Source: Polaribacter vadi
GTDB lineage: Bacteria > Bacteroidota > Bacteroidia > Flavobacteriales > Flavobacteriaceae
NCBI RefSeq assembly: GCF_001761365.1
Contig: NZ_CP017477.1
Span: forward strand, 828,501-892,500
DNA length: 64,000 nucleotides
Direction of reading: 5' to 3'
Made by a program: the position numbers and the translations under genes. Shown in pieces: positions 1-8,455 of this stretch. A model generated the notes under the pieces. It was not told the DNA's origin and made no database searches. It saw nothing but the letters and a program-made list of their open reading frames with translations. The first letter of the stretch is position 1; every line of letters starts with the position of its first letter.

Positions 1-1
1 A

Positions 2-259
2 AAAGTGTTGTTGCAAATAGAAACTGCTTCACTTAAAAAACGTGGTGAAGAAATTACTCCTGAAAAAGAAGCAGAACTTTTTAATAAAATAAAAACGCGT
101 TATGACAACCAAGTTTCTCCATATTATGCTGCTGCAAGAATTTGGACAGATGGTGTAATAAACCCTTTAGATACCAGAACTTGGATTTCTATGGGAATTG
201 AAGCTGCAAACCACGCTCCTATTGAAAAGAAATTTAATATGGGAGTTTTACAGGTTTAG
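2..259 (+). CDS. Acyl-CoA carboxylase carboxyltransferase (beta) subunit, C-terminal fragment
   Basis: The gene enters from the left edge; only its last 85 codons are here, in the frame starting at base 2. The fragment carries the ending typical of propionyl-/methylcrotonyl-type acyl-CoA carboxylase beta subunits: a stretch with YYAAARIWTDGVI followed by a DTRTW motif, and a tail reading FNMGVLQV. This subunit moves carboxyl from carboxybiotin to the acyl-CoA in the cytoplasm. The GTG at base 5 is an internal valine codon and not the start. Which acyl-CoA is used cannot be told from this piece. The next gene has its own promoter, so they are probably not one operon. Confidence 0.85.
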   Translation, partial: KVLLQIETASLKKRGEEITPEKEAELFNKIKTRYDNQVSPYYAAARIWTDGVINPLDTRTWISMGIEAANHAPIEKKFNMGVLQV

Positions 260-287
260 GGAATTATAACTAAAGTTTTTGTCCAGT

Positions 288-345
288 TTTGTCATGCTGG
301 AAGCATCCCAAACAATAATATAAAAGACTCTTCCAGAGTGACAAA
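288..345. repeat. Imperfect inverted repeat of the Bacteroidota GTCATGCTG type
   Basis: The arm TTTGTCATGCTGGAAG (288-303) pairs with CTTCCAGAGTGACAAA (330-345) except for two central bases. From memory, intergenic repeats that begin GTCATGCTG and end with AGnGTGACAAA are scattered through many Bacteroidota genomes; this looks like a degenerate, shortened copy. It could also fold as an RNA hairpin after the carboxylase gene, but no T-run follows, so it is a poor intrinsic terminator. Confidence 0.5.
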
Positions 346-453
346 GTGATTGGGAAATATGAAAACAAAATAGAAAGTCAAAACAATAAACACTACCTAT
401 ATTTCAATCAATAATTAATGACTAATATCACAATTAGTCATTTTTTTATGCCT

Positions 454-461
454 TATTTTTG
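454..461 (+). promoter_or_regulatory. Promoter -7 box for pta-ackA
   Basis: TATTTTTG fits the Bacteroidota -7 consensus TAnnTTTG and ends 16 bases before the ATG at 478. The predicted transcription start lies near 467, downstream of the in-frame ATG at 418, which argues that 478 is the real start of pta. No clear TTG is seen at the expected -33 position. Confidence 0.6.
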
Positions 462-477
462 CAATAAATTACTAAAA

Positions 478-2571
478 ATGAGTAAATCTATTTATATAAC
501 AACTATTGAACCTAATAGTGGTAAATCTTTAATATCTCTTGGTATTTTAAGAATGATGCTTAATCAATCTTCTAAAGTTGGGTATTTTAGGCCGATTATC
601 AACAAAGGAGAAAATAACGAATTCGACAACCATACAAACACAGCAATTAATTATTTTAATTTAGATATTGATTATAAAGACTGTTTTGTTTACGAACAAA
701 GTGAAGTTGTAGAATTAATTAGCGAAGGCAAAACTGATGAGGTAATTCACAATATCATCAAAAAATATAAAAATTTAGAAGCTACTTACGATTATGTGTT
801 AATTGAAGGTACAGATTTTTCTGGTGATGGAGGTTTTACAGAAGTGGATGTAAACTTAATGATTGCTAAAAACTTAGGAGTTCCTGTTTTAATTGTGGGT
901 GCTGGAAATGGAAAAAAGAAGAAAGATTTTATCAACACAATGCAAATTACCTACAATTCTTTTGTACAAAAAGAAGTAGATGTTATTGGTTTAATTGCTA
1001 ATAAAACTGAAGTAGATGAAATTGAATATATAAAAACAGAATTGCATAAATCGATTCCAAAATCGGTGCAAATAGATGTAATTCCAAAGGTAAATTACTT
1101 AGCTTTTCCAACCGTAAAAGAAGTTGTTGAAGCATTAAATGGAGAAGTTTTATTTGGCGAACAATTTTTAAATAATTCAATTGGCAGTTATAGTACAGGT
1201 GCTATGCAGTTGCGTAATTACATTACTCGAATTAAAAAAAATGCTTTGGTAATTACTCCTGGAGACAGAGCAGATATTATTTTGGGAGCTTTACAAGCAA
1301 ATGCTTCTAGCAATTATCCAAAAATTGCAGGTATTATTTTAACAGGAGGTTTAATTCCTGAAGATTCAATTCTTAAATTAATTGAAGGTGTGCAATCTAC
1401 CATCCCAATTATTTCTGTAAAAGGTGGTACTTTTGGTGTTTCAAACCAAATTGGCTCTGTAAAACCAAAAATTTACGCTAGCAATACTAAAAAAATTGTG
1501 TTGGCTTTAGATACTTTTGATAAACATGTAAATCAAAAAGGATTAACGAGTATTTTATCGAATTTTAATTCTGATAAATTAACGCCAAGCATGTTTCAAT
1601 ACAATCTTCTGCAGAAAGCAAGAGCCAGCAGAAAACATATTGTTTTACCAGAAGGAAATGATCAAAGAATTATAGAAGCAGCAGCTCGTTTACAGTTATT
1701 AGATATTGTAGACTTAACACTATTAGGAAACAGAGAAGATATTCAAATGAAATGCGATCTAATTGGTTTGCAAATAAATTTGGATAAAATAAATATTTTA
1801 GATCCTGAAGATTCCATCCATAATAAAAATTTTGCAAAAACTTTATTCGAAGCTAGAAAACACAAAGGCTTAACAGAAACCACAGCAAAAGATTTAATAA
1901 GAGATGTTTCTTATTATGGTACTTTGATGATTTTAAATGGTTTAGCTGATGGAATGGTTTCTGGTGCAGTGCACACAACCATGCACACTATTAAACCAGC
2001 ATTACAAATTATTAAAACCAAACCAGGCGTTTCTGTAGTTTCATCCGTATTTTTTATGTGTTTGTCAGACAGAGTTTCTGTAATGGGCGATTGTGCTGTA
2101 AATCCAAATCCGAATGCAGAACAATTAGCAGAAATTGCAATTTCATCAGCAGCATCTGCAGAAGCATTTGGCATCAAAGCAAAAGTGGCAATGTTATCTT
2201 ATTCTTCAGGAAGTTCTGGAAAAGGTGAAGAAGTAGAAAAAGTTAGAAAAGCAACTGAAATAGCTAAAAAATTGAATCCAGATTTGTTAATTGAAGGACC
2301 CATTCAATATGATGCTGCAGTAGATATGTCTGTTGCAAAAACAAAAATGCCAGATTCTAAAGTTGCTGGTCAAGCTTCTGTATTAATTTTTCCTGATTTA
2401 AATACTGGGAATAATACCTATAAAGCTATTCAAAGAGAAACTGGAGCTTTGGCAATTGGCCCAATGTTACAAGGACTAAACAAACCTGTAAACGACTTAA
2501 GTAGAGGTTGTACAGTTGATGATATTTTTAATACAGTTTTATTAACAGCAATTCAAGCAAATCAAGCATAA
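478..2571 (+). CDS. pta: Phosphate acetyltransferase (long form)
   Basis: Converts acetyl-CoA and phosphate to acetyl phosphate and CoA, upstream of acetate kinase. The 697-residue product has the long Pta layout. An N-terminal BioD-like P-loop domain carries a GKS motif at about residues 13-15. A central DRTGG-type domain follows, and a C-terminal PTA_PTB catalytic domain runs from about residue 380 and includes LPEGNDQRI. The length matches the roughly 700-residue long class. I start at 478 because the ATG at 418 lies upstream of the -7 box at 454-461 and would add an unrelated 20-residue stretch. ackA follows after two bases, so the two are surely co-transcribed. Confidence 0.95.
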   Translation: MSKSIYITTIEPNSGKSLISLGILRMMLNQSSKVGYFRPIINKGENNEFDNHTNTAINYFNLDIDYKDCFVYEQSEVVELISEGKTDEVIHNIIKKYKNLEATYDYVLIEGTDFSGDGGFTEVDVNLMIAKNLGVPVLIVGAGNGKKKKDFINTMQITYNSFVQKEVDVIGLIANKTEVDEIEYIKTELHKSIPKSVQIDVIPKVNYLAFPTVKEVVEALNGEVLFGEQFLNNSIGSYSTGAMQLRNYITRIKKNALVITPGDRADIILGALQANASSNYPKIAGIILTGGLIPEDSILKLIEGVQSTIPIISVKGGTFGVSNQIGSVKPKIYASNTKKIVLALDTFDKHVNQKGLTSILSNFNSDKLTPSMFQYNLLQKARASRKHIVLPEGNDQRIIEAAARLQLLDIVDLTLLGNREDIQMKCDLIGLQINLDKINILDPEDSIHNKNFAKTLFEARKHKGLTETTAKDLIRDVSYYGTLMILNGLADGMVSGAVHTTMHTIKPALQIIKTKPGVSVVSSVFFMCLSDRVSVMGDCAVNPNPNAEQLAEIAISSAASAEAFGIKAKVAMLSYSSGSSGKGEEVEKVRKATEIAKKLNPDLLIEGPIQYDAAVDMSVAKTKMPDSKVAGQASVLIFPDLNTGNNTYKAIQRETGALAIGPMLQGLNKPVNDLSRGCTVDDIFNTVLLTAIQANQA

Positions 2572-2573
2572 TT

Positions 2574-3761
2574 ATGAATATTTTAGTTTTAAATGCAGGT
2601 TCATCATCTATAAAATATCAAGTGATAGAAATGCCTTCTCAAACTGTAAAATGTGTTGGTTTGGTTGAAAGAATTGGTTTTGAAGACGCCATTTTTACCC
2701 ATGAAAAAAATGATGAAAAATATTCTGAAATTGTATCAATTTTAAATCATGAAATTGGTTTACAAAGAATTGCAAAAACGTTGTTAGATGCAAAAATTGG
2801 AGTTATAAATTCGGTTGATGAAATTGAGGCTGTTGGTCACAGAGTTGTTCATGGAGGTAATAAATTTAGCGAAACTGTTATCATTACTGAGGATGTAAAA
2901 AATAACATTCACGATTTATTTGATTTAGCGCCTTTGCATAATCCTGCAAATTTAAAAGGCATCGAAATAGCTGAAACTATCTTTACATCAGCAAAACAAA
3001 TTGCAATATTTGATACGGCTTTTCACCAAACAATGCCAAAAGAAGCGTATCAATATGCCATTCCTAATTCTTTTTTAGATAAACACAAAATAAGAGCTTA
3101 TGGTTTTCATGGAACAAGTCATAAATACGTTTCTGAAAAAGCAATTGAGTATTTAGGAGAAAAATCTTCAGAAAAAATAATTACCATTCATTTGGGAAAT
3201 GGTTGCTCTATGGCTGCCATAAAAGATGGAAAGTGTATTGAAACTTCTATGGGTTTTGCTCCTTCTAATGGGTTAATTATGGGAACAAGATGTGGAGATA
3301 TAGATCAATCTGTTATTTTCTTTTTGATGAAAAAACTCTACAAATCTATGGATGAAGTTGCCAATTTGTTAAATAAAGAATCTGGATTGCAAGGTTTAGC
3401 TGGCTTTTCTGATTTACGCGAAATTTCTGAAAAAGCAGCCAATGGAAATTCAGATTGCCAAAATGCTTTGAATTTAGCAGCTTATAGAATTAAAAAATAT
3501 ATTGGTTCTTATACTGCTGTTTTAAATGGAGTAAACGCGATTGTTTTTACAGCAGGAATTGGAGAAAATTCTGCTATAATGAGAGCATTAGCTTGTGAAA
3601 ATTTAGATTTTTTAGGTATTGATTTAGATGAAAATAAAAATAACCTTAGATCTAAAGATATTAGAGAAATTCAATCAAATAAATCTAAAGTAAAAATATT
3701 GATAATTCCTACAAATGAAGAAATTGAGATTGCAAAACAGTCTTATCAGCTTATAAAATAA
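2574..3761 (+). CDS. ackA: Acetate kinase
   Basis: Makes ATP and acetate from acetyl phosphate, or runs in reverse for acetate activation. The 395 residues are the usual length. The ASKHA-fold signatures are all present: NAGSSSIKY at the N-terminus, DTAFHQTMP, FHGTSHKYV, HLGNGCS, GDIDQS and FTAGIGENS. The gene starts two bases after the pta stop and ends just before a strong terminator, so pta-ackA is a complete two-gene operon for overflow metabolism and acetate use. Confidence 0.97.
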   Translation: MNILVLNAGSSSIKYQVIEMPSQTVKCVGLVERIGFEDAIFTHEKNDEKYSEIVSILNHEIGLQRIAKTLLDAKIGVINSVDEIEAVGHRVVHGGNKFSETVIITEDVKNNIHDLFDLAPLHNPANLKGIEIAETIFTSAKQIAIFDTAFHQTMPKEAYQYAIPNSFLDKHKIRAYGFHGTSHKYVSEKAIEYLGEKSSEKIITIHLGNGCSMAAIKDGKCIETSMGFAPSNGLIMGTRCGDIDQSVIFFLMKKLYKSMDEVANLLNKESGLQGLAGFSDLREISEKAANGNSDCQNALNLAAYRIKKYIGSYTAVLNGVNAIVFTAGIGENSAIMRALACENLDFLGIDLDENKNNLRSKDIREIQSNKSKVKILIIPTNEEIEIAKQSYQLIK

Positions 3762-3775
3762 CATTTATAAACATT

Positions 3776-3815
3776 AAAAGACCTTTCAAATTTAAAAATT
3801 GAAAGGTCTTTTTTT
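3776..3815. terminator. Intrinsic terminator after ackA
   Basis: A 14-bp perfect stem (3776-3789 with 3799-3812) containing GACCTTTC/GAAAGGTC is followed by a T-run. The A-run on the left arm lets it also work for the convergent gene that ends at 3841. Confidence 0.9.
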
Positions 3816-3840
3816 AAGCAACTCTGAAAATGTTTGTGGA

Positions 3841-4998
3841 TTATTTTTTTACAAATCTTTTTGTAGCCATATTTCCTTTATCATCTTGTACTTTCAATAA
3901 ATAAACTCCATTTACTAAATTTTCAATATTTAATTGATTCTTATTTGAAGTGATAATTTTCTTTCCAAGAACATTATAAACTTCAACATTTGTAACCGTA
4001 AAATTACTGTTATCAATATGTAAAACTGAAGTTGCTGGGTTTGGATATATTGCAAAATTAACTAAACTAAAATCATGTGTTCCAGCAGTAGCTTCATCAT
4101 AATTATACGTTGTTCTATAAGTAGCTGAAGATCTTTGTAAAATTTTATTAAAAATTCCATCAGCAGAAAATATAAAATCAATTCCTGTTTTATCTCTAAA
4201 AGGATGTGCATAACTCGACATTAATTTGCTTGTATCAAAAGTTATGGTTTCCTCTTCTCCTTCTATCAAAACGTTATTGTCTAAATAATAATCTTTTTCT
4301 ATAACAGCATTTCCATTAGCATCATATGTATATTCAGATTTGTAATCAGTTACCCAATTTGCTCCATCCCAAGTCTGACCATCTTCTACAATAATTCTAT
4401 CATTAGCATCATAAGTGTAAACTGTTCTATCAGAAGTTACCCACTCATCTACTTCCCAACTATCAGATTTTGAGACACTAACTTTACCATTTGCATTATA
4501 AGTTAATGTTATATTCGATGAATCATCACCATAAAAATATTCAGATAGAGCTCCATCCCATTCTTTACTTATCGCAGAAGAAATTTTACCATCAACGTAT
4601 GTAATATCAAAAATGAGCGTTACAATCCAATTACCTCCAACATTTTTCCAGTTTTTAATTTGATTTAAATTTCCATTAGTATCATAATAATTTGCTGTTC
4701 TATACTCTTGTTTTAAAAGACCATCTTCATAGTTGTTATAATATTCAAGAAAAACCTTATCATTATTAGGATAAGTGAATGTTGATTCATAAGATTTTAT
4801 CCATGCAGAAGTTGAGCTTTCCCAATAAAATTCAACTTCTTTAGTTAAATTTTTATTACTATCATATTCAAAATCTGTTCTATTGCTATTTACCCAATCT
4901 GTACCATTATAGTATTCAGAAAAACTAGACGTAAGCTTATCCTGTCCTAGGAAAGTAGTTGCTATTAAAGTAAAAAGTAAAAAAGTAATTTTTTTCAT
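3841..4998 (-). CDS. Secreted protein with T9SS type A sorting domain
   Basis: A 385-residue exported protein. It starts with a Sec signal (MKKITFLLFTLIATTFLGQ) and ends with the type A T9SS sorting domain: NFAIYPNPATS, then NVLGKKI, LVNGVYLLKV and a basic tail. Between them lie about six tandem units of YTYDANGN-like strands alternating with W-rich segments (DGANWVT, EVDEWVT), which resemble YD/RHS-type repeats. No enzyme motif is visible. It is probably carried to or through the outer membrane and either anchored or released; a binding or matrix role is inference. It converges on ackA and is divergent from yebC. Confidence 0.8.
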   Translation of the reverse strand: MKKITFLLFTLIATTFLGQDKLTSSFSEYYNGTDWVNSNRTDFEYDSNKNLTKEVEFYWESSTSAWIKSYESTFTYPNNDKVFLEYYNNYEDGLLKQEYRTANYYDTNGNLNQIKNWKNVGGNWIVTLIFDITYVDGKISSAISKEWDGALSEYFYGDDSSNITLTYNANGKVSVSKSDSWEVDEWVTSDRTVYTYDANDRIIVEDGQTWDGANWVTDYKSEYTYDANGNAVIEKDYYLDNNVLIEGEEETITFDTSKLMSSYAHPFRDKTGIDFIFSADGIFNKILQRSSATYRTTYNYDEATAGTHDFSLVNFAIYPNPATSVLHIDNSNFTVTNVEVYNVLGKKIITSNKNQLNIENLVNGVYLLKVQDDKGNMATKRFVKK

Positions 4999-5051
4999 AT
5001 TTATATGTATTTAAAATTTTAATAAAAATATTAAAAAATAGAGAGATATCA

Positions 5052-5069
5052 ATACCTAGTATTAGGTAT
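5052..5069. promoter_or_regulatory. Palindrome in a divergent promoter region
   Basis: ATACCTA (5052-5058) and TAGGTAT (5063-5069) form perfect 7-bp arms around GTAT. The site lies between the T9SS protein gene (minus strand) and the yebC promoter. It could be an operator for a dimeric regulator, but an 18-bp AT-rich palindrome may also arise by chance. Confidence 0.3.
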
Positions 5070-5098
5070 ATTTACTAAGAAATCATCAATCAAAATAA

Positions 5099-5129
5099 TT
5101 GTAAATCAACTTTCAAATTTTTATATTTG
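5099..5129 (+). promoter_or_regulatory. Promoter for yebC
   Basis: TTG (5099-5101), 20 bases, then TATATTTG (5122-5129): a full match to the Bacteroidota TTG-N19/20-TAnnTTTG promoter. The ATG of yebC is 35 bases further on. Confidence 0.8.
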
Positions 5130-5164
5130 CGTGTTAAATAATTTACAGAAAACAATCATTATAA

Positions 5165-5881
5165 ATGGGTAGAGCATTCGAACTTAGAAAAGGACGCAAA
5201 ATGAAACGTTGGTCAGCAATGGCTAAAACCTTTACTAGAATTGGTAAAGATATTGTGATGGCTATTAAAGAAGGTGGTCCTAATCCTGAAGCAAACTCAC
5301 GTTTGAGAGCTGTTATGCAAAATGCGAAGGCTGCAAACATGCCTAAAGAGAATGTTGAAAGAGCTATTAAAAAAGCGACTGATAAAGATACAGCAGATTA
5401 TAAGGAAGTTCTTTTTGAAGGCTATGCTCCTCATGGAATTGCTATTCTTTTAGAAACTGCAACCGATAATAATAATAGAACTGTTGCCAATATTAGAGCC
5501 GCTTTTAATAAAAATGATGGAAATTTAGGAACTTCTGGTTCTGTTGTTTTTATGTTTGATCATGTGTGTAATTTCACCTTGAAAAAAGAAGATATTACTA
5601 CAGATTTAGAGGAATTAGAATTAGAATTAATCGATTTTGATGTTGAAGAAGTTTTTGATGATGAGGATGGAATTATAATTTATGCGCCTTTTGAGCAATT
5701 TGGTTCTTTACAATCTTATTTTGAAGAAAATAACATCGAAATTATATCTTCTGGTTTTGAAAGAATTCCAACATCTACTGTAAAATTAAACGACGAGCAA
5801 AAAGCAGATGTAGAAAAATTATTAGAAAAATTAGAAGAAGATGATGATGTAAATTCTGTATATCATTCTATGGAAAATTAA
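5165..5881 (+). CDS. YebC/PmpR family regulator
   Basis: A 238-residue cytoplasmic protein of the TACO1/YebC family. The N-terminus MGRAFELRKGRKMKRW and the following ARIGK-like region (FTRIGKDIVMAIKEGG) are diagnostic, as are PEANSRLRAVMQNAKAANMP and GYAPHGIAI. Members were annotated as transcription regulators; more recent work ties some of them to translation of difficult peptide motifs, so the molecular role here is uncertain. It has its own promoter and terminator and is probably monocistronic. Confidence 0.93.
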   Translation: MGRAFELRKGRKMKRWSAMAKTFTRIGKDIVMAIKEGGPNPEANSRLRAVMQNAKAANMPKENVERAIKKATDKDTADYKEVLFEGYAPHGIAILLETATDNNNRTVANIRAAFNKNDGNLGTSGSVVFMFDHVCNFTLKKEDITTDLEELELELIDFDVEEVFDDEDGIIIYAPFEQFGSLQSYFEENNIEIISSGFERIPTSTVKLNDEQKADVEKLLEKLEEDDDVNSVYHSMEN

Positions 5882-5904
5882 TTTTTTCTTATTTATAAAA
5901 TATT

Positions 5905-5940
5905 AAAATCCTAAACTTTTAAAAAGTTTAGGATTTTTTT
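5905..5940. terminator. Intrinsic terminator after yebC
   Basis: AAAATCCTAAACTTTT (5905-5920) pairs perfectly with AAAAGTTTAGGATTTT (5922-5937), followed by more T. It faces both strands but mainly serves yebC. Confidence 0.9.
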
Positions 5941-6018
5941 TATTTCAATTATTTTAAAAAATTTAGTTTTTGGCTGATACAAAAGTTCTCGGTACTATTT
6001 TGTATAAATTTAGAATTT

Positions 6019-6867
6019 TTAAAACCTATTATCTCCATCTAATAAATCACCTATTCCTCCTAAAACAGAGCCTTCTCCTCTACTTCCATTACCTGTTTGT
6101 GGAGCCATTGCTAAAACTCTTCCTGCTAATCTGCTAAAAGGTAAAGATTGAATATACACAGTTCCTGGTCCACGTAAAGTTGCAAAAAATAAGCCTTCAC
6201 CACCAAAAACAGTGTTTTTAATGCCTCCTACAAATTCTATATCATAATCAACATCTTTTGTAAAACCGACGATACAACCTGTATCTACTTTTAAAACTTC
6301 ACCCTGTTTTAAGATTTTTTTAGCCATAGTTCCTCCTGCATGAATAAAGCCTAAACCATCACCTTCCATTTTTTGCATGATAAAACCTTCGCCACCAAAT
6401 AAACCTCTACCTAGCTTTTTTGAGAATTCAATTCCGATTGAAACTCCTTTTGCTGCGCATAAAAAAGCATCTTTTTGGCAGATAAATTTCCCACCAAATT
6501 CATTTAAATCGATAGGAATAATTTTTCCTGGATAAGGAGATGCAAAAGAAACTTGTTTTTTACCAATTCCATCGTTGGTAAAAACGGTCATAAATAAACT
6601 TTCGCCAGTTAAAATTCGTTTTCCAGCAGAAAATATTTTGCCTAAAATCCCTTTTTCCTGATTAGAACCATCACCAAAAATTGTATTCATTTTTATGTGG
6701 TCGTCCATCATCATAAAAGTACCAGCTTCTGCAACAACACCTTCTTGAGGATCTAATTCAATTTCTACAAATTGCATTTCTTCTCCAAAAATCTTATAAT
6801 CGATTTCGTGAGCATTCATAGTGTTATTTCTTTTTGGTGAATTGTTTGGTAGTTTATCTTGAAACAT
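6019..6867 (-). CDS. AIM24 / TIGR00266 family protein
   Basis: A 282-residue protein of the AIM24 (TIGR00266) family, a glycine-rich beta fold of unknown biochemical role. Family features are [14 protein letters not shown], the FGGEGF and FGGEGLFF blocks, GFIHAGGTM, and [18 protein letters not shown] near the end. No signal peptide is seen. The first ATG gives a charged 16-residue leader that does not look conserved; a second in-frame ATG at 6819 (MNAHEIDYK) may be the true start and would give 266 residues. It stands alone on the minus strand. Confidence 0.85.
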   Translation of the reverse strand: MFQDKLPNNSPKRNNTMNAHEIDYKIFGEEMQFVEIELDPQEGVVAEAGTFMMMDDHIKMNTIFGDGSNQEKGILGKIFSAGKRILTGESLFMTVFTNDGIGKKQVSFASPYPGKIIPIDLNEFGGKFICQKDAFLCAAKGVSIGIEFSKKLGRGLFGGEGFIMQKMEGDGLGFIHAGGTMAKKILKQGEVLKVDTGCIVGFTKDVDYDIEFVGGIKNTVFGGEGLFFATLRGPGTVYIQSLPFSRLAGRVLAMAPQTGNGSRGEGSVLGGIGDLLDGDNRF

Positions 6868-6996
6868 AGTTTTAGTATTTTAATTGATACTTATAAGATG
6901 ATTAAGATATTATTTTGTTACATAAATAGACCATAAAATTCTTAAATTTAATAATTTCTTAAGATTTTATTGATGTATAGGTTTTAAAATTTAATC

Positions 6997-7004
6997 TACT
7001 TTTG
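6997..7004 (+). promoter_or_regulatory. -7 box for a 48-codon gene
   Basis: TACTTTTG matches TAnnTTTG exactly and ends 14 bases before the ATG at 7019. A TTG at 6970-6972 is 24 bases upstream, a little too far for an ideal -33 element. Confidence 0.55.
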
Positions 7005-7018
7005 AAAAAAAAATAACA

Positions 7019-7165
7019 ATGAAATATTTATCTCCAGAATTAGAAGCTTTTTACAAACAATTTGAAACAACTAAATCTTTAGTACGCACCAATGTTTCTT
7101 GTGGAATTTTTCAAGATTGTGATTATACTGAAGAAAGACCTAAATTATATAAAAAGAAACAATAG
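7019..7165 (+). CDS. Small hypothetical protein, 48 residues
   Basis: An open frame of 48 codons, ATG to TAG, preceded at a proper distance by a -7 box. The product starts MKYLSPELEAFYKQFE, continues with two Cys-bearing segments (NVSCGIF and DCDYTEE) and ends with a lysine cluster. There is no signal peptide or membrane segment. I do not recognise the family. Its stop is one base away from the stop of the convergent hotdog gene. Promoter spacing, neat fit between neighbours and sensible codon use favour a real gene. Confidence 0.55.
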   Translation: MKYLSPELEAFYKQFETTKSLVRTNVSCGIFQDCDYTEERPKLYKKKQ

Positions 7166-7166
7166 T

Positions 7167-7622
7167 TTACGATTTCACTTTTAAACTCCAATGAAAATTA
7201 AAGTTAGAAACTACTACTCCATCTTTATTTTTTCCTTCAGAAGTTAAAACAATTTTTTGCCCTTCTCCTGTAGCTATCGATTTTTGAATGGCTTCTCTAA
7301 TTTCATTTCCTCCAGTGCAAGAAAATGTAATTTTACCAGTTGCTTTTTTAAAAAAATCGGCTTCTTGATGTGTCACTAACATCGAAACTTTACGCTTAGA
7401 ATCATCAATTGCCTTCATCACTAAAATACCTGTTGGCATTTCTGCAGCCATTCCTTGTGCAGCCCAAAACATACTTTGAAACGGATTTTGGTTCATCCAC
7501 CTATGTTTTATAGTAACAATTACTTCTTTATCTGTAATTGATTGTACACGAACTCCACCAAAATATGCTAAAGGAAGTTTTATAAAGTTAAAAAAATTGA
7601 CTTTTGCAGGTGTAAATTTCAT
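7167..7622 (-). CDS. DUF4442 hotdog-fold protein (putative acyl-CoA thioesterase)
   Basis: A 151-residue cytoplasmic protein that fits DUF4442, a hotdog-fold family related to PaaI/YiiD thioesterases. Recognisable parts are the region WMNQNPFQSMFWAAQGMAAEM, typical of the central helix of this group, and the strand TGKITFSCTGG. A role in acyl thioester cleavage is a family-based inference; the substrate is unknown. It is single, convergent with the 48-codon gene. Confidence 0.8.
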   Translation of the reverse strand: MKFTPAKVNFFNFIKLPLAYFGGVRVQSITDKEVIVTIKHRWMNQNPFQSMFWAAQGMAAEMPTGILVMKAIDDSKRKVSMLVTHQEADFFKKATGKITFSCTGGNEIREAIQKSIATGEGQKIVLTSEGKNKDGVVVSNFNFHWSLKVKS

Positions 7623-7782
7623 TTATATAATTTAAAAATGGACTGTGAGACTAAATTGAATTAAAATTAAATTCGCTTTCAAAGATAGCTAAAATTTAAT
7701 TAAAGTCAATAATAACAGTAGTTTTAAAGCTTTTTATAAAAACTCACAAATGTTAAAAAAATGTTAATTATAGTACTATGTA

Positions 7783-7814
7783 TTGCACAATACCTTTTTA
7801 AGACCATATATTTG
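7783..7814 (+). promoter_or_regulatory. Promoter for the DUF4870-padR-pspC cluster
   Basis: TTG (7783-7785), 21 bases, then TATATTTG (7807-7814); the first ATG is 30 bases downstream. No other good promoter is seen before padR, so the whole cluster may start here. Confidence 0.75.
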
Positions 7815-7844
7815 CATAAGAAAGTATTATATCAATTTTAAAAA

Positions 7845-8285
7845 ATGAAAAACAACAACCAAAATACCAACGCCTTTTTAATTCATATTTCTGCATTTGC
7901 AGGTTTTATGTTTCCATTTGGCAATATTATTACGCCTTTAATTGCTTGGCAAACCTTAAAAGATAGAAGCACTTATTTAGATGAACAAGGAAAAGAAGCT
8001 GTAAATTTTAATATTAGTTATACACTTTACGTATTTTTATTAACCATTTTATTTATTCCTTTTGCATTTGGATCTCTATTTAATAGGCACAGAAATCATA
8101 TAAATTGGAATAATTTAAATATTAATTTCGATTTTGGCTTCGATAACTTTTATAGTTTTTTAGGCTTTGGATCCATTGCTGGAATTATTTACATTATAGG
8201 AATTGCCTTAGTAATTATAGCTTCTATAAAAGCAAGAAATGGCGAAAATTATAAATATCCTTTTACGATAAAATTTGTGAAATAA
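7845..8285 (+). CDS. DUF4870 (Tic20-like) membrane protein
   Basis: A 146-residue integral membrane protein of the DUF4870 family. Two helices near residues 11-35 flank PFGNIITPLIAW; a third is at about 57-77 and a fourth at about 105-127. The family motif DEQGKEAVNFN sits between them. An unusual feature is an Asn/Asp/Phe-rich loop (about residues 84-105) between helices three and four. Function unknown; proteins of this group often sit beside PadR/PspC genes in Flavobacteriaceae, as here. A related short protein lies at the far end of the window (63551-63895). Confidence 0.85.
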   Translation: MKNNNQNTNAFLIHISAFAGFMFPFGNIITPLIAWQTLKDRSTYLDEQGKEAVNFNISYTLYVFLLTILFIPFAFGSLFNRHRNHINWNNLNINFDFGFDNFYSFLGFGSIAGIIYIIGIALVIIASIKARNGENYKYPFTIKFVK

Positions 8286-8338
8286 AGCCTCCCTTAATTC
8301 CTATAAAAAGGTAAATATATTGAAAACAGAAAAAATAA

Positions 8339-8358
8339 AAACTGAAGAAATTCAGTTT
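8339..8358 (+). promoter_or_regulatory. Leader hairpin with GAAA loop before padR
   Basis: AAACTGAA (8339-8346) pairs perfectly with TTCAGTTT (8351-8358) around the tetraloop GAAA. No T-run follows, so it is not an intrinsic terminator. It may stabilise or process the mRNA between the DUF4870 gene and padR. Confidence 0.35.
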
Positions 8359-8371
8359 AAAAATTAAAAAT

Positions 8372-8455
8372 ATGATTTTAACAAACAAAATGCTCACGCC
8401 ACAATTTCTTTCCTTTGGGAAGAATAAGATGAGCTTTCAAACAAACAATATATGA
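8372..8455 (+). other. Possible 27-codon leader ORF overlapping padR start
   Basis: An ATG at 8372 opens a 27-codon frame (MILTNKMLTPQFLSFGKNKM...) whose TGA overlaps the padR ATG in the arrangement ATGA. Such overlap often means translational coupling. It may be a leader peptide or an accident; there is no promoter or ribosome site specific to it. Confidence 0.3.

Noticed and set aside
418..477. A longer N-terminus for pta
   Set aside because: The -7 box at 454-461 lies inside it, and the extra residues do not fit the family.
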